A DNA stretch of 64,000 nt, taken from NCBI RefSeq assembly GCF_964340395.1, contig NC_135556.1:25137723-25201722 (forward strand), in the 5' to 3' direction. This stretch comes from Glandiceps talaboti (lineage: Eukaryota; Hemichordata; Enteropneusta; Spengelidae). This document shows positions 1 to 15,244 of this stretch, one piece after another. A program made the position numbers and the translations under genes. The notes under the pieces are model-generated. The model ran no database searches, had not been told where the DNA came from, and saw only the letters and a program-made list of their open reading frames with translations. Every line of letters begins with the position of its first letter. Within the stretch, counting starts at the first letter, position 1.

Positions 1-1622
<1,622 letters not shown>

Positions 1623-2842
1623 TTTAAATTCGGTACAACCCAAGGTAGATACGTAGATATAACGAAGAAGTAGTACTATGGCACTGCGTTTTGATTTTGC
1701 CTGATTACAAAACCACCCACAGCTTGCTTGATCAACTTACAGGTAATGGATATTGACAGTGTCACGTGATTGTTAAGGCTAACCTCTCCTTTCATTAATT
1801 TGCAATGTAAATATTAACGTTTTCAAAAGCACAGTATTGTTTACATTTATTAATGTGTTATTGAGAATTCAAGGAAATATCTATATTTGAATTTATAACC
1901 CTATACAAAGGCTATAATATGGAATTAATATAATATGATTCAAAAATAATGAAACCATGTAGGAGGAGAAAGACATGTACAGGTTACGGTACTAAAATGA
2001 CGTTTTTGTGTCTAAATATCGGTGTTTTAAAAATAACATGAAACGAAATTATGCAAAGTAGCTGAGAAAAGATTCTGATATGTAAATGACCTCGTGATGA
2101 TATAATAATTCGGGGTATCAGCGGGGTCTCTTCATATATGGCCAGACATAATGGGGTTATCAGATGATATATTTTCTTATCAATATATTTACTTTAAACG
2201 CTTGTTTTGATATTAGTCTCTTCAAGAAAATTAAATAGGGTGACTTCGAGGCATACCAAAGATTATAAATATGACGGACAAGAGATCGGACTATAATATA
2301 GTGAAAAGGAAGCATCTTACGATCGACTTATGGACATTTATTTACTGCGTTTTAAAAAAATGTAAACAACCACTTTCCTTTATATTGAGTGCAGCTGTAT
2401 AATCATACCTCTTTGGAATGTGTTTTTGGTTTGTCGTAATGCTTGAAATAGCTATTCGTAAATTGCACTGTAAAGACTCTTAGACTACTCCATAACTAAA
2501 CAAAGTAATTGTAGAACTATGATAACGATCGATATCTACTTCAATATCCACAAAATTGTTTTATTTACTGATTATATAATAGTATAAGTATGGATCTATG
2601 ATTTTTGTATTCATTTTTATGTTCGTATTAGTGACGACACTCGCTGAATATTCGTAAAAACTTATTCGAATATTTTGTACTAGGACCATCCTTGAATCGA
2701 ATCTTAGCCCACAGATGACTGTGCACGTGGTTACTATGTGAATGTGTGTGTGTGTGTGGGGGGGGGTCGTTAAGCTCTGCTGTAAAGAAGCTAGGGGTTT
2801 ACTACCGTAACGATGATTGAAAATGAAAATAAAAATAACCTG

Positions 2843-2915
2843 TTAACATGGCGGTCTGTGATTTGCTACGCTGTCTCACTATAAAGTGAAGCTAAATCAC
2901 AGATCGCCATGTTAA
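2843..2915. repeat. Short foldback (inverted repeat) element
   Basis: Arms TTAACATGGCGGTCTGTGAT and the near-complement of the right end (only a few mismatches over about 25 bp) flank a loop of about 20 bp. This is MITE-like, or a remnant of one; no clear target duplication. Confidence 0.6.
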
Positions 2916-3281
2916 AACAGACTGAAAATAACAGGTAAATAACAGGTAGTCTATACGAAAAGTCTACCATATCTTTAACCAATCTTTACCAAACCCGTGA
3001 CCCACGTGACCATCACCTTGTCTAGTATAGGGATAGTACAAGACAAATACATGTACAATTTTTGACTGTCTACAGCCATCGATTGAAGATACCAGCGAGG
3101 GAAAATTAGTCCAAAGGTGGAACTTTGTCGCATATTCTCAACATTTATACAGTCAATCTATGCAATTCAAGCTTCGGGAGCATAGTGGGGGGGGGGGGGT
3201 TGAATAAACTACGTTTGGCAAAACAAACATTCAAATCTCTGGTATAGAATCGATAATTGTTTTTAAACATTTTAGTCTTTC

Positions 3282-3647
3282 AGGCCCAATAATAAAATTA
3301 TGTGGTTCCGATTACGCTCAATTTTAGAATAGGTGGGGTAGGTAGATTTTTTATTTTATTTTATTTTTTTCAGTTGTGAGTGTCTAGATCTAATTCAGGT
3401 AGTTGTGTGTTTTCCAAATGGTCTCTGTATGTGGTATTGGTTTCTTCCCATCACATGCATGTACAGCCATTACAGATTGGAAGATTAAATTGATGTCAGT
3501 TTCCGCGTCCACTATTTCTGGCGAGACTTCACAATTTTAACGATTATATTTTTTTCCTCGAAAATGTAAAAAAAAAAAGTATAGGATTGCCAGTGAAAAA
3601 CTAGGTGGGATCGGGTAACCAGAACCAAAGAATTATTTTTTAGGCCT
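3282..3647. mobile_element. MITE-like element, AGGCC family, copy 1
   Basis: This stretch and 27217-27587 are two diverged copies of one roughly 370-bp sequence, sharing blocks such as GTGGTTCCGATTACGCTCAA, AATAGGTGGGGTAGGTAGAT and ACAGCCATTACAGATT. The ends are imperfect inverted repeats: AGGCCYAATAA at the left against TTAGGCCT at the right, with GTGGTTCC mirrored by GGAACC/AGAACC. The repeated ends may extend several bases further out (TTCTGTG). No coding content, so non-autonomous. Confidence 0.7.
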
Positions 3648-3981
3648 CACAGAAAACATTCATGAAGAATCTATTGAAGTACGGCAGACTGAAACTCGTG
3701 TAAGAACCAGACAATTAGGAACAGGGCACAGTGATGGGTGGGTGGGTGGGGAGGGGGTTAGTACGAGGAGGGTCTCTTCAAACCCATGATATATTATTAC
3801 CCATTATTGTATTTTATTGTTCATAAAACATGGAAATTCGTCTTGGCACCAGACAAACATCAAATGTAATAAAAGACAAGACACGTGTACATTACCGATA
3901 ATTTAGAGTAATTGGAGTAGTGACAAACACTTGGTGAGGTGTAGAATGGATGGGACAGCGGTATTGACCCTGAGATGGTTA

Positions 3982-5335
3982 GGGGAGAACCATTTGATTT
4001 CTGCCAGAAATCAAATCTGGGGGGGGGGGGGGGTATGGAGGAAGTAGGTATGGCAGCAATTTTTTTTCTACTGTCAGTCCTGCATCAATTTTTTTTTTCA
4101 AATGGAGTAGCAGTGCAATTTTTTTTTTAATTAATCATTAAGTTTGTAATGCGTTGTTCATACATATACCACGTCACAATGGTTCACAACTATTCTCACC
4201 CATCTCCATTGGTTACCAGTTCGTCTCAGGATTGACTACAAAATTTTGCTTTTAACTTTCAAGGCTATTCACAACCAGACTCCTGCGTACATCAGTGATC
4301 TGCTCCAGTCCTATATTCCAACTTGTACACTCCGTTCATCCACCAAGAAACTTTTAACATCTACAACCTACAAAACCATCACATATGGTGGCCGTGCATT
4401 TTCATATGCTGCGCCTAAACTATGGAACGTACTACCACTCGACATCAGAGAATCTCCAAACTTGGAAACTTTCAAAAGAAAACTGAAAACGCACTTATTC
4501 TCCAAAGCATACAGTGTGGTTTAGCCATTGAGCGTCATGGGGCAAAACAATGTTTTTGGATTTTGGCGCTATATAAACTTTGCTGATTGATTGATTGAAC
4601 TGTACCTCTAAATAACTTGTTCTGTGCAAGTAGAAGAATTAGCAGTTAGTATGAAAGACGTCTGTCTACCAACCATACTTCTGCTACTTAAATTTGTATG
4701 TACAAAAGATGACTGGTAAAATATCCCTGAGGAGCTGACTGATCTGGGCAGTGCTGTGCTCCTGACCCCTGTGCTTGCCATCATAGTAGTACCAGGAACC
4801 AGAAGAAAATATCTTTATAAGAGATTCATATTGAAAGAAAAATATATTGATTTTAACACTAGTTTATTGACTCCTGTCTTGTTTTTTTAAATTGTCTTAA
4901 TTTACAGAAGCCAAATAGTCCCCTTCAGATATTGACTGTGTCATTGAGATATTGCAACAAAAATCCTGAAATATGTTTTCTTGGGTCAGAAAAGGAAAGG
5001 AAAACTTTGTGTGCACTTGGGTTTAAAGCAGAGCTATATAGTGCATGCTTTAGTGATAAGTGCTGGAAAAAAAACAGGAATTTATACTTGTATTGAAAAC
5101 ATTTGCGCCGCCTATGGCGGCACGCCGCCAAAGAATACATGAGAATAAGGTTTCCAAATTTGCTCATTTCTGGTGCATTGTGACTATTTTTTTTTTCACT
5201 TCTGTGTGTTATGACAATTTTTTTTTCTCAAGCCACTACAGGATCAAAATATTTTTTTTCTGGTTCACCTGGAAACAATTTTTTTTTTCTCGAAATCCTC
5301 CATGCCCCCCCCCCAGAAATCAAATTGTTCTCCCC
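3982..5335. mobile_element. Inverted-repeat DNA element, possibly PIF/Harbinger-like, with nested LINE
   Basis: The left end GGGGAGAACCATTTGATTTC is mirrored by the right end GAAATCAAATTGTTCTCCCC, and inside both lie a G- or C-run, an ATGGAGGA / TCCTCCAT block and several poly-T or poly-A tracts. Both ends are flanked by TTA (3979-3981 and 5336-5338), a 3-bp duplication of the type made by PIF/Harbinger elements. The interior has no transposase frame. A LINE 3' fragment is inserted at about 4190-4598. Confidence 0.6.
4190..4598 (+). mobile_element. LINE 3' fragment (L2/CR1-like reverse transcriptase C-terminus)
   Basis: Translation reads LHWLPVRLRIDYKILLLTFK, then AYISDLLQSY, RAFSYAAPKLWNVLPLDIRE and FKRKLKTHLF before a stop at 4522. 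This is the well-known conserved C-terminal tail of L2/CR1-group reverse transcriptases. After the stop come TTGGCGCTATATAAA and a (GATT)n tail, a typical 3' end for such LINEs. Only the 3' end is present (5'-truncated insertion); it lies inside the 3982-5335 element. Confidence 0.85.
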
Positions 5336-6599
5336 TTATACAGTGAAAGTTATAAATGGATACTTGTGCAATACTGTATTACTACTGTGAAATGATAAAC
5401 TTACGTTTCTGTACATTTTCCCCATCTGATTGTACAAGTGTCAATGTGGGTCAATGACTCTGCTGATATAGCTATTTTGGCTTCGAAGTATTCTGTCCAT
5501 GGCAAGATTAATTTTACAGTTTTCCACATTTTGTGTTTTACAAAACGCCTGCTGCTATTCAAGAATACTTCAATGATCTTCAATGAATACTTCGAGTTTA
5601 CATTTTATACATCGTGCAACATACGTCTTCCAACACGTTGTGCCCACACACTGGGTCACACTGTGTGAACATGTCATGTACGTCATAATGTATGCGCATG
5701 CATAATAAGGGTCGGACACCATACACATAAACTACCTTTTTGACCATTTCAGTGCTTGAAATAATGCAACAATTTATTTTAGGTTTGATAATGTCAATAT
5801 ATATTGGGAGTATGTAAAAATTAGTGCAATTAAAGTCGTTTTTGACTGTACGAGACTACGATTTACATATTCAAATCAGGCTACTTTAAATATTAAATAG
5901 AGAACGTGGGGAATTCCCTTGACTAGATACGTCATTACCGGCATCACATGATAAAAACGTCTCGTGATTTTGACTTACACCATTTAGGTATTGCGTGCAT
6001 CACAGCTAATAGGAAACGCTACAAAGAAAATTGTCTAAAAATATCTATTTTGAATGTTAGAGGAACTCACGTGGTATTGAACACGGAACGTGGAAGTCGG
6101 CAGGTAGGTTTTAGACTATGACGTATTAATCCAAAGCCGGGAACTCCACATGAGAACGTGAATGAATGTTTGTAAACAAATACATGTACTACTATACTAT
6201 ACCGCACCGTACGGCGTACGCTGGCATTGAAATACAGACTGGCGTATAGTTATGGAATCTGTCTATGAAATACAACTTTTCAGAGCTCTGTTTTGTTTAC
6301 AACATGCGCATGTCATTGGTCTTACATAACGTTATAACTTTGTTTTCAACTCGCTCAGTACTACATGTACTATCGCATGAGCAGTATTAGTGACTGACGC
6401 ACTGCTTGTCTCTTTCTTGTAATGTTAGGTGTAGATGCATCGAGTATTCACCGAACACGTCCAACGATACATGCGTGATACTGGCGGCACGGTATCGTGC
6501 CATCACACAGTAGATCAAGACAACTGCTTTCACACCCAAAACATAGTCTAACACGATACAAACATACTGACTACCCGGTAGTAGTAGTATAATTTGAAC

Positions 6600-6797
6600 A
6601 TGAAGTTTATGGTGACATTTCTGATGGGTTTCATTCTATTTGGCGTATTGCCAAACACGCCACCGAGTCATGCAGCACCTCATGTAACTGGTCAGGTAAG
6701 AAATTACCACTGTTTACTATACATGTCTTCTTACTGTTAAACTCTTTACATTTATTAACAAGGTAAAGTATAAATAGTACATGGCCAATTTCATGTC

Positions 6798-6834
<37 letters not shown>

Positions 6835-6894
6835 GCAGCAGCAGCAGCAGGCCAATTTCATGTCAACAACAACAACAATAACAGCAGCAGCAGC

Positions 6895-6926
<32 letters not shown>

Positions 6927-9278
6927 CTGATTTGTACTTTGATTCTTCATTATATGTTGTCAAAACTGTTCAAAATAGTGACATTGACAAAATATGAGAT
7001 CAAAATTGTTTTGAAGTGATATTGTAATAATTTAAAATTCTACAAAGAGCATATACCATAGGTTAAAGGGCATTCCTATAAGTCGAATTCTGTAAACTAC
7101 TAGCACTGTGTAATTTTGCAATGGTGGTTGTTAAACAAATGTGAATATCTTTATCTAGTTGTATTTAATTACCATACATTATTTTTCTCTTTCTTTACAT
7201 TGAATAGCTTTTGTAGTTCATTAGTTTTATTATGTTATGTAATGCTTCTTTTACATAGTTTACTAGTTTTGTTTTTATTTTCCTTTTATGTTTTGTACCA
7301 TTAACAACTCCACAGGGTTTTGTTATGTGTACTCAAATAAACTGTAAACTATATATACTGTCTTAGGTCATGTCATTGTAGGAATCATGAAAGATAATAA
7401 ATTTAAAAGCAGAAACTATACAGAATAGATTACAGTGAGGTAGGATATATAGCCACAACCTTTTGACTTCATTTCTTTTGTCAGTATATGTTTGATGTGA
7501 TTCATAAATTCATTATCGGTACATTGTCATATCTTACTTGTAAAAAATATACATACATACATACATACATACATACATACATACATACATGTATACATGC
7601 ATACATACATACATACATACATACATACATACAAATTTTAGTTTCCAAAAAAAAAATCATACACAGTTTATTTTTTCTTGATATTTTAGGCAGTAGGAAT
7701 GTCGACAACTTCCATGATTGACAAAAATTGTGGCGACATCATTGCTGATATTAATGTGTACAAACAATATTGGGATGAAGAGGAACAAAGATGTAGAAAG
7801 TGTAGTGAGTGTAATCAAGGCTGGGGTTTGAATAAAGTAAGTGTATAACCAAATTTAGTTGAAATTATTATAACTTTCAACTTGGCTTTTAATTTAGCTT
7901 TTAATTTCTCATTTTATTATGTGTTCATTTCTTTATATTAAATAGAATGAAACAAATTTAAACCTACATTTGGTCCAACTTGGATATTTTTTCAACAAGT
8001 AACCAAAGATATATTCACTAAAAATTGGCCAGTTACTTAAAAAAACACATTTGCAAAAAAAAAGATGTTCCATTTGTAGCTTGTACAGCTTTATACATTA
8101 GACGAATACATGCTATTTCGTAAAAACCGGTTTGGAAATAGATTATAGTTTGTGTTAGGGTTATGCATGTATTCAAAGGACTTTCTTGTATTGTCTTATG
8201 TTGAATTTAATCTCTTTTCTTTTGTTCTTACAGAACTGTGGTAATGGGAAGGGCAAAGGTGCAGAATGTGTTGAGTGTGGTTCTGAAACCTTTTCTTCCA
8301 GTTTTGGTTATGACAGATGTGAACCTTGTGCTATCTGTGACAACGTTCAATATAATCTCCAGGAGTGTACACGAACAACAGATAGGATATGTGGACCTTG
8401 TCTGAAAGGGTAAGAATAATCGTGCATAAAAAGAGTTTTGAAAGATGTTCAATAATGCTTGATGTCATGACAAATTAAGCAGTTGGTAATTCAAACCAAT
8501 ACATTTCAAAAGATAATACATTAAACTTTACAATAATTGTCAATTTCTCTCTTTATGAAATGTATATTTGAAGATAATATTGTCTATATTATGGAAAAGT
8601 TGACCAAAATGTACTTACATTGTATAACTAATTCTCTTTTCTACAAACAGCTCCTAGATCATACCTTTGATATTGCAGATTGTTGATATATAATTATAGG
8701 ATGGAAGGGTTAAAAACAAAAAAAAATTAAACAAAACAAAACAAGCAAGACAAGACAATTAACCCTTTAAAGCCTATATGTATAGTGTAATTAACAGAGT
8801 TACAGAAATCAAGTCACTAAATTGTTAACTATCCAATCAACTGAATTGTCATGAAGTTTGCTTTCAAAATGTTAAAAGTAATTCCATCTATTTTTATCCT
8901 CTTGCAGATTCTTCAAAGATGCATTTGAGAATTGTGAATCATGTGATAATTTTCCACCTGGTATTCACTCAGACTGTGATTTTACAACAGCTCAAACAAC
9001 AACTGATGTCCAAACAACTGAAACACCAACCATTAAAATGATAACTGACGCAATGACTGAAGCACATCAAATGATTGACCATACAGCAAAACATCATGAC
9101 ATATTAAATACTGAAGACGCACAATTTACAATAAAAACACATGTCCCAAAATACTCACAAGGAGGTAAGTGATGATTTAATATTGTTAACATTCTGTCCC
9201 TTCATCTCACCTTTTTGTAACCATAATGATAAATGGAGAAGGTTGCATACACATACAGACACACAGACACAGACACAC

Positions 9279-9361
<83 letters not shown>

Positions 9362-12300
9362 CACATATAATAGTAACAACCTTGTTAAGCACTCGGTTTT
9401 TATGTCCTTTGACAATAAGAGTGTCAATACTGATTATACATTTTCTATTGTGAACTCAAGCAGGGTGCAAAAGGATTATTTCGAAAAATTGATGAACTAG
9501 TAATCATATAATAATTTCAGTACTGATGTCTGTCATTTTGTTATTACAGGAGATGAACCCAAGGGAAAGAATCTTGAAGAGAGACCAGAAGTTGGTGCCA
9601 GTACACCTGTTCAATCCAATATGCATACAGTTTGGCCAGTAGTTGTTATTGTACTATTTGCTGGGGGTGTGATAGTTATTGTTACAACATTCATGTATCT
9701 TCTGTATTTGATCAAAAACAAATATGGTACTGTACGTCAAGCAATAAATACAGTCAGTGGCTCCAAGAGTATTACTTTTGATAATGACACTGATGATGGT
9801 AAACCAAGTAACTGCATTCAGAAAGATGAAGAAACTGGAAATGTTAAAGGTATGAGAAATATGGAAATCCATTACAGCATGCAATATGTACTAAATATGT
9901 TTGAATTAGAAGAATAATGCAGACCACATCTATAATGATATTCTGTTTGTAAAATGTATTAAACTACCAAAGTTTTCTGTCAAAAGAATTATGAACTTGG
10001 AAAGCAGTAATAAAAGGTTTGTTCTGCAATGGCAGATATATTTTACTATTTGAATGGTACAATATATTTTGAATTGTCATTATTGAAAACTTGGTTTTTT
10101 ATCTTCCATTGTGCTAATTCTCCTATCTCTGAATTGAATAAAGTGAAGAAATAAATTTTTAATTCCATTTTATCATTTGATAACCTGAGAGTGTTTATAA
10201 TTGACAGACCTTAATGTACCTGATTTGATATTGGTTAATTTCAGCATTCATAAATATTCACCCTTGATGTGATTGAAAATACATTTCAGAAAGTATATTC
10301 CAGAAGTTCTTCAGTATTATTATTCAGCCAATTTCATGTACAAGAAATGTGCATAAATTGAAAACATTATTGACAATGTACAATCATATAGGGTTGTCTT
10401 ATTTGTGCTTTAAAGAGCAATTCTGTGTTGACGTAAAACAGAATGATCCATGTATATTTTGTCTTTATTTTCTCTCATCTTTTCAATTTTTTATTATAGT
10501 GGATTGTGAAAAGAATATTGCTACATACACAGTCACATTACAAGATCAAAATGAAGCCATAAACTTGCAAGCAGGAAATCCAGGGCTACAGACAAAGAAT
10601 AGCAGGTATTTATATTTATGTTTGGTTCAATAGGGAGAAAAAATTCCAACAAAACTTGCAACCATGAGAGAATAAGTACCACTGAAAACAATTTTATTTT
10701 ATTTGAATATTCAATTGATGCTCGAAATTAGATTTCAGAACTTGAACTTCTCAGTGTATCTATTTTTAGGTTCAACCAAAAGGGAAACAATCTTTGATAG
10801 AGGCATTCAAAATTGATGCATTGGATTTTTTAAAGCCACAAACTCAAGTCAGAACAAATTGTAACTAGAAAAATTCAAATATAGATGTTACTTAAACTGA
10901 TGGTATATTAATTTTAAGGGCTGGATCACTTTATAGTTATTGTTTTTGATCATTTACAACCATGGAAAATTTCAATTTGCTGATGTAAATATGCAAATGA
11001 TGTATTGTTGGTAGCTGTGATGTACTTATAAAGTATATCATTATCTCACAATAGGAACACATCTGAAGATAAGAACAAAGCAAACCAAACAGATCAGAGT
11101 ACTTCTATAAGTAAAATTCATGCAACTGAGAAAGGGTGTGACAGAGATGGTGAGGATCAGGCAAAGAAGAGGAGAAAGTCACCAAAATACTTGAATCTAT
11201 GTGTTCCTGCCTTCAAAAGATCAATATCTAGGGAGTCTGCCCATGATTCAGATGAAGAACAACATTTATTAGAGGAAATACACAATGATGGAGATGATGT
11301 GTTTGATGAACAAAGAGGGGAGATAAATATTCCAAGCGAAACATCTGTCCTGCTATCCACTTTCAAGGGCAAGGACTCAGCTGGTGTGCAACTCTGTGTT
11401 GAAACAAAGAACACTGTTAATACTTCCAACTCCTCTAGAGGAGCTTCTTCTGATTGTATAATATATGCTGAGGTAAGAATGATAGAGTCATAATGATGAA
11501 ATTTTAGTGTTCGATCTGAAAAATTAATTTGTATGATCACATATAAGAATGAAGGTATATCAACACTTTGTACATTTCTCAGTATGGATTATGTATATAT
11601 GATAGTAATGTTTGTGCTGCTGCTCTGTTAGTTCATATTTTAACTTTGTATGATGTTTTCATCTAATAATTGTTTGTTGTCTGTGATCACTAGTACTTTT
11701 GTATCAAGCCATAAGTGAGCCAAATTTGTTCCCGGCCAAAAAATTATGACTATGTAAGAGAATTTGTTATAACAGTGTAGGGATTCTACTCATGAAAAAA
11801 TAGTTAATAGAAGTGGATGATATTTATATTGATTTGTATCTATACAGGAGGAAAGGAGAGTAGAAGAGGCCCAGCAGAGAGAAGAATGGCAGTTGAAATT
11901 TAAAAGAGCTCTTGCATTATCAAAAGGTAAGTTATTAGTGTTAGTGTAAGGGGGGTTCATGTGATATCTGAATTAGTGCACCTGCTAGGAATTAACACCA
12001 AATCAGTACCTCAATGAAATATTTGAGTTTAAGTCTTTGGATTCTGTTTATCAATATAGTATCTCTATTATTTTATTCTCCTCCACATGTAAATGTGGAT
12101 GACTGGAGAAAAAGTCTATACCAGTATAGTGTTATAATTTTTACTTTGTATATATGTTAATTTGTTTTAATATTTATTTTCATCCGTTCAAATATGCAGG
12201 TAAACCCATCACAGATCTCCTAAATGATGAAACAACGAAGTATGACATAGTTTCACTGTTGACACCACCACCACCTGACTCTACATCACAAACAAAGACT

Positions 12301-12537
12301 ACAAGGTACTACTCAGACATGTTGTCTGGAATCGGTGTTGAATATAAACACAGGAACAGATTCAAGAAACCTGATGATGTTTTGGAATACATGTCAAAAA
12401 GTATGGAAGGCAACCGTGACATAAAAAGAATTCTTACAGAAGTACACAACATCAAAAGACTTGATATCACTGACTATCTTATTGACTTTGTATCCAAAAA
12501 ATATGAACAGCAAAGTCATTGTTCAAAGTCATCCTGA
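6600..12537 (+). CDS. Receptor A: EDAR-like TNF-receptor superfamily member with death domain
   Basis: Nine exons, 638 codons: 6600-6695, 7690-7836, 8234-8409, 8908-9164, 9550-9849, 10500-10605, 11055-11472, 11848-11926, 12200-12537; all introns GT-AG with consistent phases 0,0,2,1,1,2,0,1. Exon 1 is a signal peptide (MKFMVTFLMGFILFGVL). Exons 2-4 give the cysteine-rich ectodomain (about residues 46-165) with CRKCSECNQGWG, CGNGKGKGAECVECGSETF and DRICGPCLKG, a pattern like EDAR. A Thr-rich stalk follows, then a membrane segment at about 253-280. The cytoplasmic part carries a Ser-rich acidic dileucine motif (EEQHLL, 428-433), an Arg/Glu helix exon ending KRALALSK, and a death domain from residue 527 (GKPITDLLND ... 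NIKRLDITDYLIDFV). Expected role: a cell-surface receptor for a TNF-like ligand, signalling through a death-domain adaptor. A candidate AATAAA lies at 12824. Family is firm; closeness to EDAR is from recalled sequence. Confidence 0.9.
6799..6927. repeat. CAA/CAG trinucleotide repeat
   Basis: Two blocks of (CAA)n(CAG)n separated by a repeated GCCAATTTCATGTCAACAAC segment, in intron 1 of receptor A. Intronic, so not polyglutamine coding. Confidence 0.9.
7550..7635. repeat. (CATA)n microsatellite
   Basis: Tetranucleotide CATA repeat with a CATG interruption, in intron 1 of receptor A about 55 bp before exon 2. Confidence 0.95.
9281..9359. repeat. (GA)n microsatellite
   Basis: Pure AG run preceded by a short CACAGACA block, in intron 4 of receptor A. 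Confidence 0.95.
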
Positions 12538-15244
12538 ATATCACCTGACTGTAAGGAGTCGACTCGGGGCACACTTCGACATCTCTTCCACTCTGAATGG
12601 AATGACAAAACATGCCTTGAAAGGTCAACATCAGTCCTGAAATATTTCAATGCATGATATACACGTTCAAATTCCAGTTTTCATATTTTGATAATTTTTT
12701 TCCATGCAGTTATGGATAACAATTGTTCATGGAAGTCTTTCAAATTTTAAACTGTTACAAATGTGTTCCACCCACAGAAAATAACACAACATAAATAAGA
12801 TGATATTTTTTATTATAGAAATCAATAAATTGAACCTACTACATTTTAAAAGTCTTCAGGATCCCTGTATTAAGTGACAGATTTCCTTGGCCAGTAATTT
12901 AATAGCGATGTGTCACTATTGAAGCTTTTGGATTATCTTGTTTGCTAGTTTTGGACATTCCAACTATTCATTTGGTTCAGAATTAATTCTTTAAAACGTC
13001 CCTATGCCAGTACAATGTGAGCATTATTAAAACAATGCCAACATTTGTTGTTGTGTTGTACCATTTATACATACGCCCCGCATTTAGGATCCATGTCACT
13101 ATCATTTAGTCTTCTGCTTCATATACACAAAAATATTTTTTTTCCATATGAAGTAATTTCCAATACATTAGTAAAAAATTAAAAAATAACCATGAACTTT
13201 TGTAATACGTTAAATGGAATTTTGATAATTATTTATTTTCACTTTCATTTGAAAGGATCAGGTATTTAAAAACAACAAAGTTAAGCAAGTATTTGAAATT
13301 TGAACAAAAATGGTATCTCATGTTGGCCTATGTTTAAAGATGACACTGTCATATCTTGTGTGTTAGGCATTCCATTTGATATTTTCATATTTATGTTATT
13401 GTATCATGTGTATTTGTAAATTATGATACGCACAGAACAAATACATGAATTGAATGAAATTGGTAAATTTCATTAAAAGATGTAGACTGTTGAAAATGAA
13501 ACCAATGTATTAGAATTTATTGGAATCATTGGTCGGTTGCCAGGGAATCAGCTTTTAACTTTGGATAAAAACTTTGTAATATAATAACAAAAACATAAAC
13601 CAGTGTTCCAAGAAACTGAAATTAGAAGTAGTAATCATGTATAGAGTGTATGAACTATTTGTAGCTAGGGAAGGATTGTGTTTTGACCTGGTGCATGAAA
13701 TAATATTCTCTCAATCTAAAAAGACTTCCAGTTTTGTTATCTGTACATTGTAAATGGTATTAAATTATTAGAAAATTGGTTGTAGTTATGACGTTATGAA
13801 TTGACAAAGGTGTACGCATAATATTTTTAAAATGTATAGTACACCGTAATTTATGTTTTATAAAGCAAAATTTAAAAAATATGTTTTAATGTTTTCACTA
13901 TTGTTTGACTTGATGACAAATTTGTCATCATTAACATCAGCTACATAACCACTTCTCTTTCCAACAGACTTATGTTGGATTTAAATAGCATTGAATTGAG
14001 ATGTCATGGTTCACCAAATCATGCTTAGAGAAAGAGCAAATTCTATTCCAAAAGAGGAAAGTGTCGTTAAACATAGATTACAGGCAGACATGATGGTATC
14101 TCAAATTTATTACAACTAATTTTATCTGCACATTCTCACAAACCAGAGGTGTTATTTCTTCCAACATGCTGCGTTTTGTACGGTGGCGTAAAAAGAGGCC
14201 ATGGTTTGTGATGATGTATCTGCTGTACTTTCGTTTTGTTTTTAGTTAGTTTACATATATTGTCAAAAAGTATACACCGTTTTTTATTTGTATTGAAATC
14301 TTAAATATAGTCTAAATCATATAACTTTGATGATGAATTTTTTGTAGATCTAGGTGCAATGATGTTTGGGCAATTTATTTGTGTAAATACAATAGTTTTA
14401 CGTTATTTAAGTTTGACTTTTAAAACCACAGTATATTGTAAAAGAGTGGTTATGCATGTTACTCAATTACCATGGCAACATATCAATGTAAAATTAGCTT
14501 AGAATACATGAAAATGATATTTGGATTTGGTGCTTGGGGTTATGTGATGCCTTGTTTTGTATTTTTTTGTCATGAGTTTTGAATGAAATTATTTATCAAA
14601 TGAAATATCCTAAGTCCATTGGATAGTACATCTCTTTTAGTTGACAGAAAATGTAAAAAACACACAGTGAAGTGCATGCTGTTATGTGTAAATAGATTAA
14701 TATTATATGATATATGTATATTAACTAACTGTATTTATATAAATAACTCAAACTAATTTACAGTAGACTCAATGCTACATTCTCGTATGTGGTTTGATTC
14801 ATGTCCAGTTTAACAAATAAAAATTAGTAACATACATTCACACTCATTTACATGAATTGAATTTGATTAATCTATTTACCTCCAGTTTAACAAATAGAAA
14901 TTAGTAATGTACTCATACTTATTTATTTTATTATATTTATCACCTTAACACAAATTAATCAGATATTAAAGAAACAGAAATGAAGACAAGATGGCTAACA
15001 CCCTAGTAACTACATTGTAGTATTCATATTTTGTATCTTTGTATGCTGCATGTAGACAGCAGTTAATGCAATTCATGTATATTTTTTCAGACTATATTTT
15101 GTTGTAATGACTCACTTTGCAAATTTGATTGATATTGTAGTTGCTGGCAGCTAACAGATTTTGTTGTTTCCACTCTCTACTCTCTCTCTCTCTCTCTCTC
15201 TCTGTGGTTAGTAATGTTATCATAGTATTGAAGCATTCCATGAA

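Larger units (their letters stand above)
1623..6599. other. Intergenic region between the divergent PAN gene and receptor A
   Basis: Divergent upstream space of the two genes. It holds a short foldback (2843-2915), a MITE copy (3282-3647), a larger inverted-repeat element (3982-5335) with a LINE fragment nested inside, and several poly-G and poly-T tracts. No other coding region has supporting domain or splice evidence. The stretch 5340-6599 must contain the promoter of receptor A, but I see no unambiguous core promoter motif. Confidence 0.6.

Noticed and set aside
9141-9500. Open frame continuing past exon 4 of receptor A through the GA repeat
   Set aside because: A strong GTAAGT donor at 9165 and phase agreement with exon 5 show it is intron.
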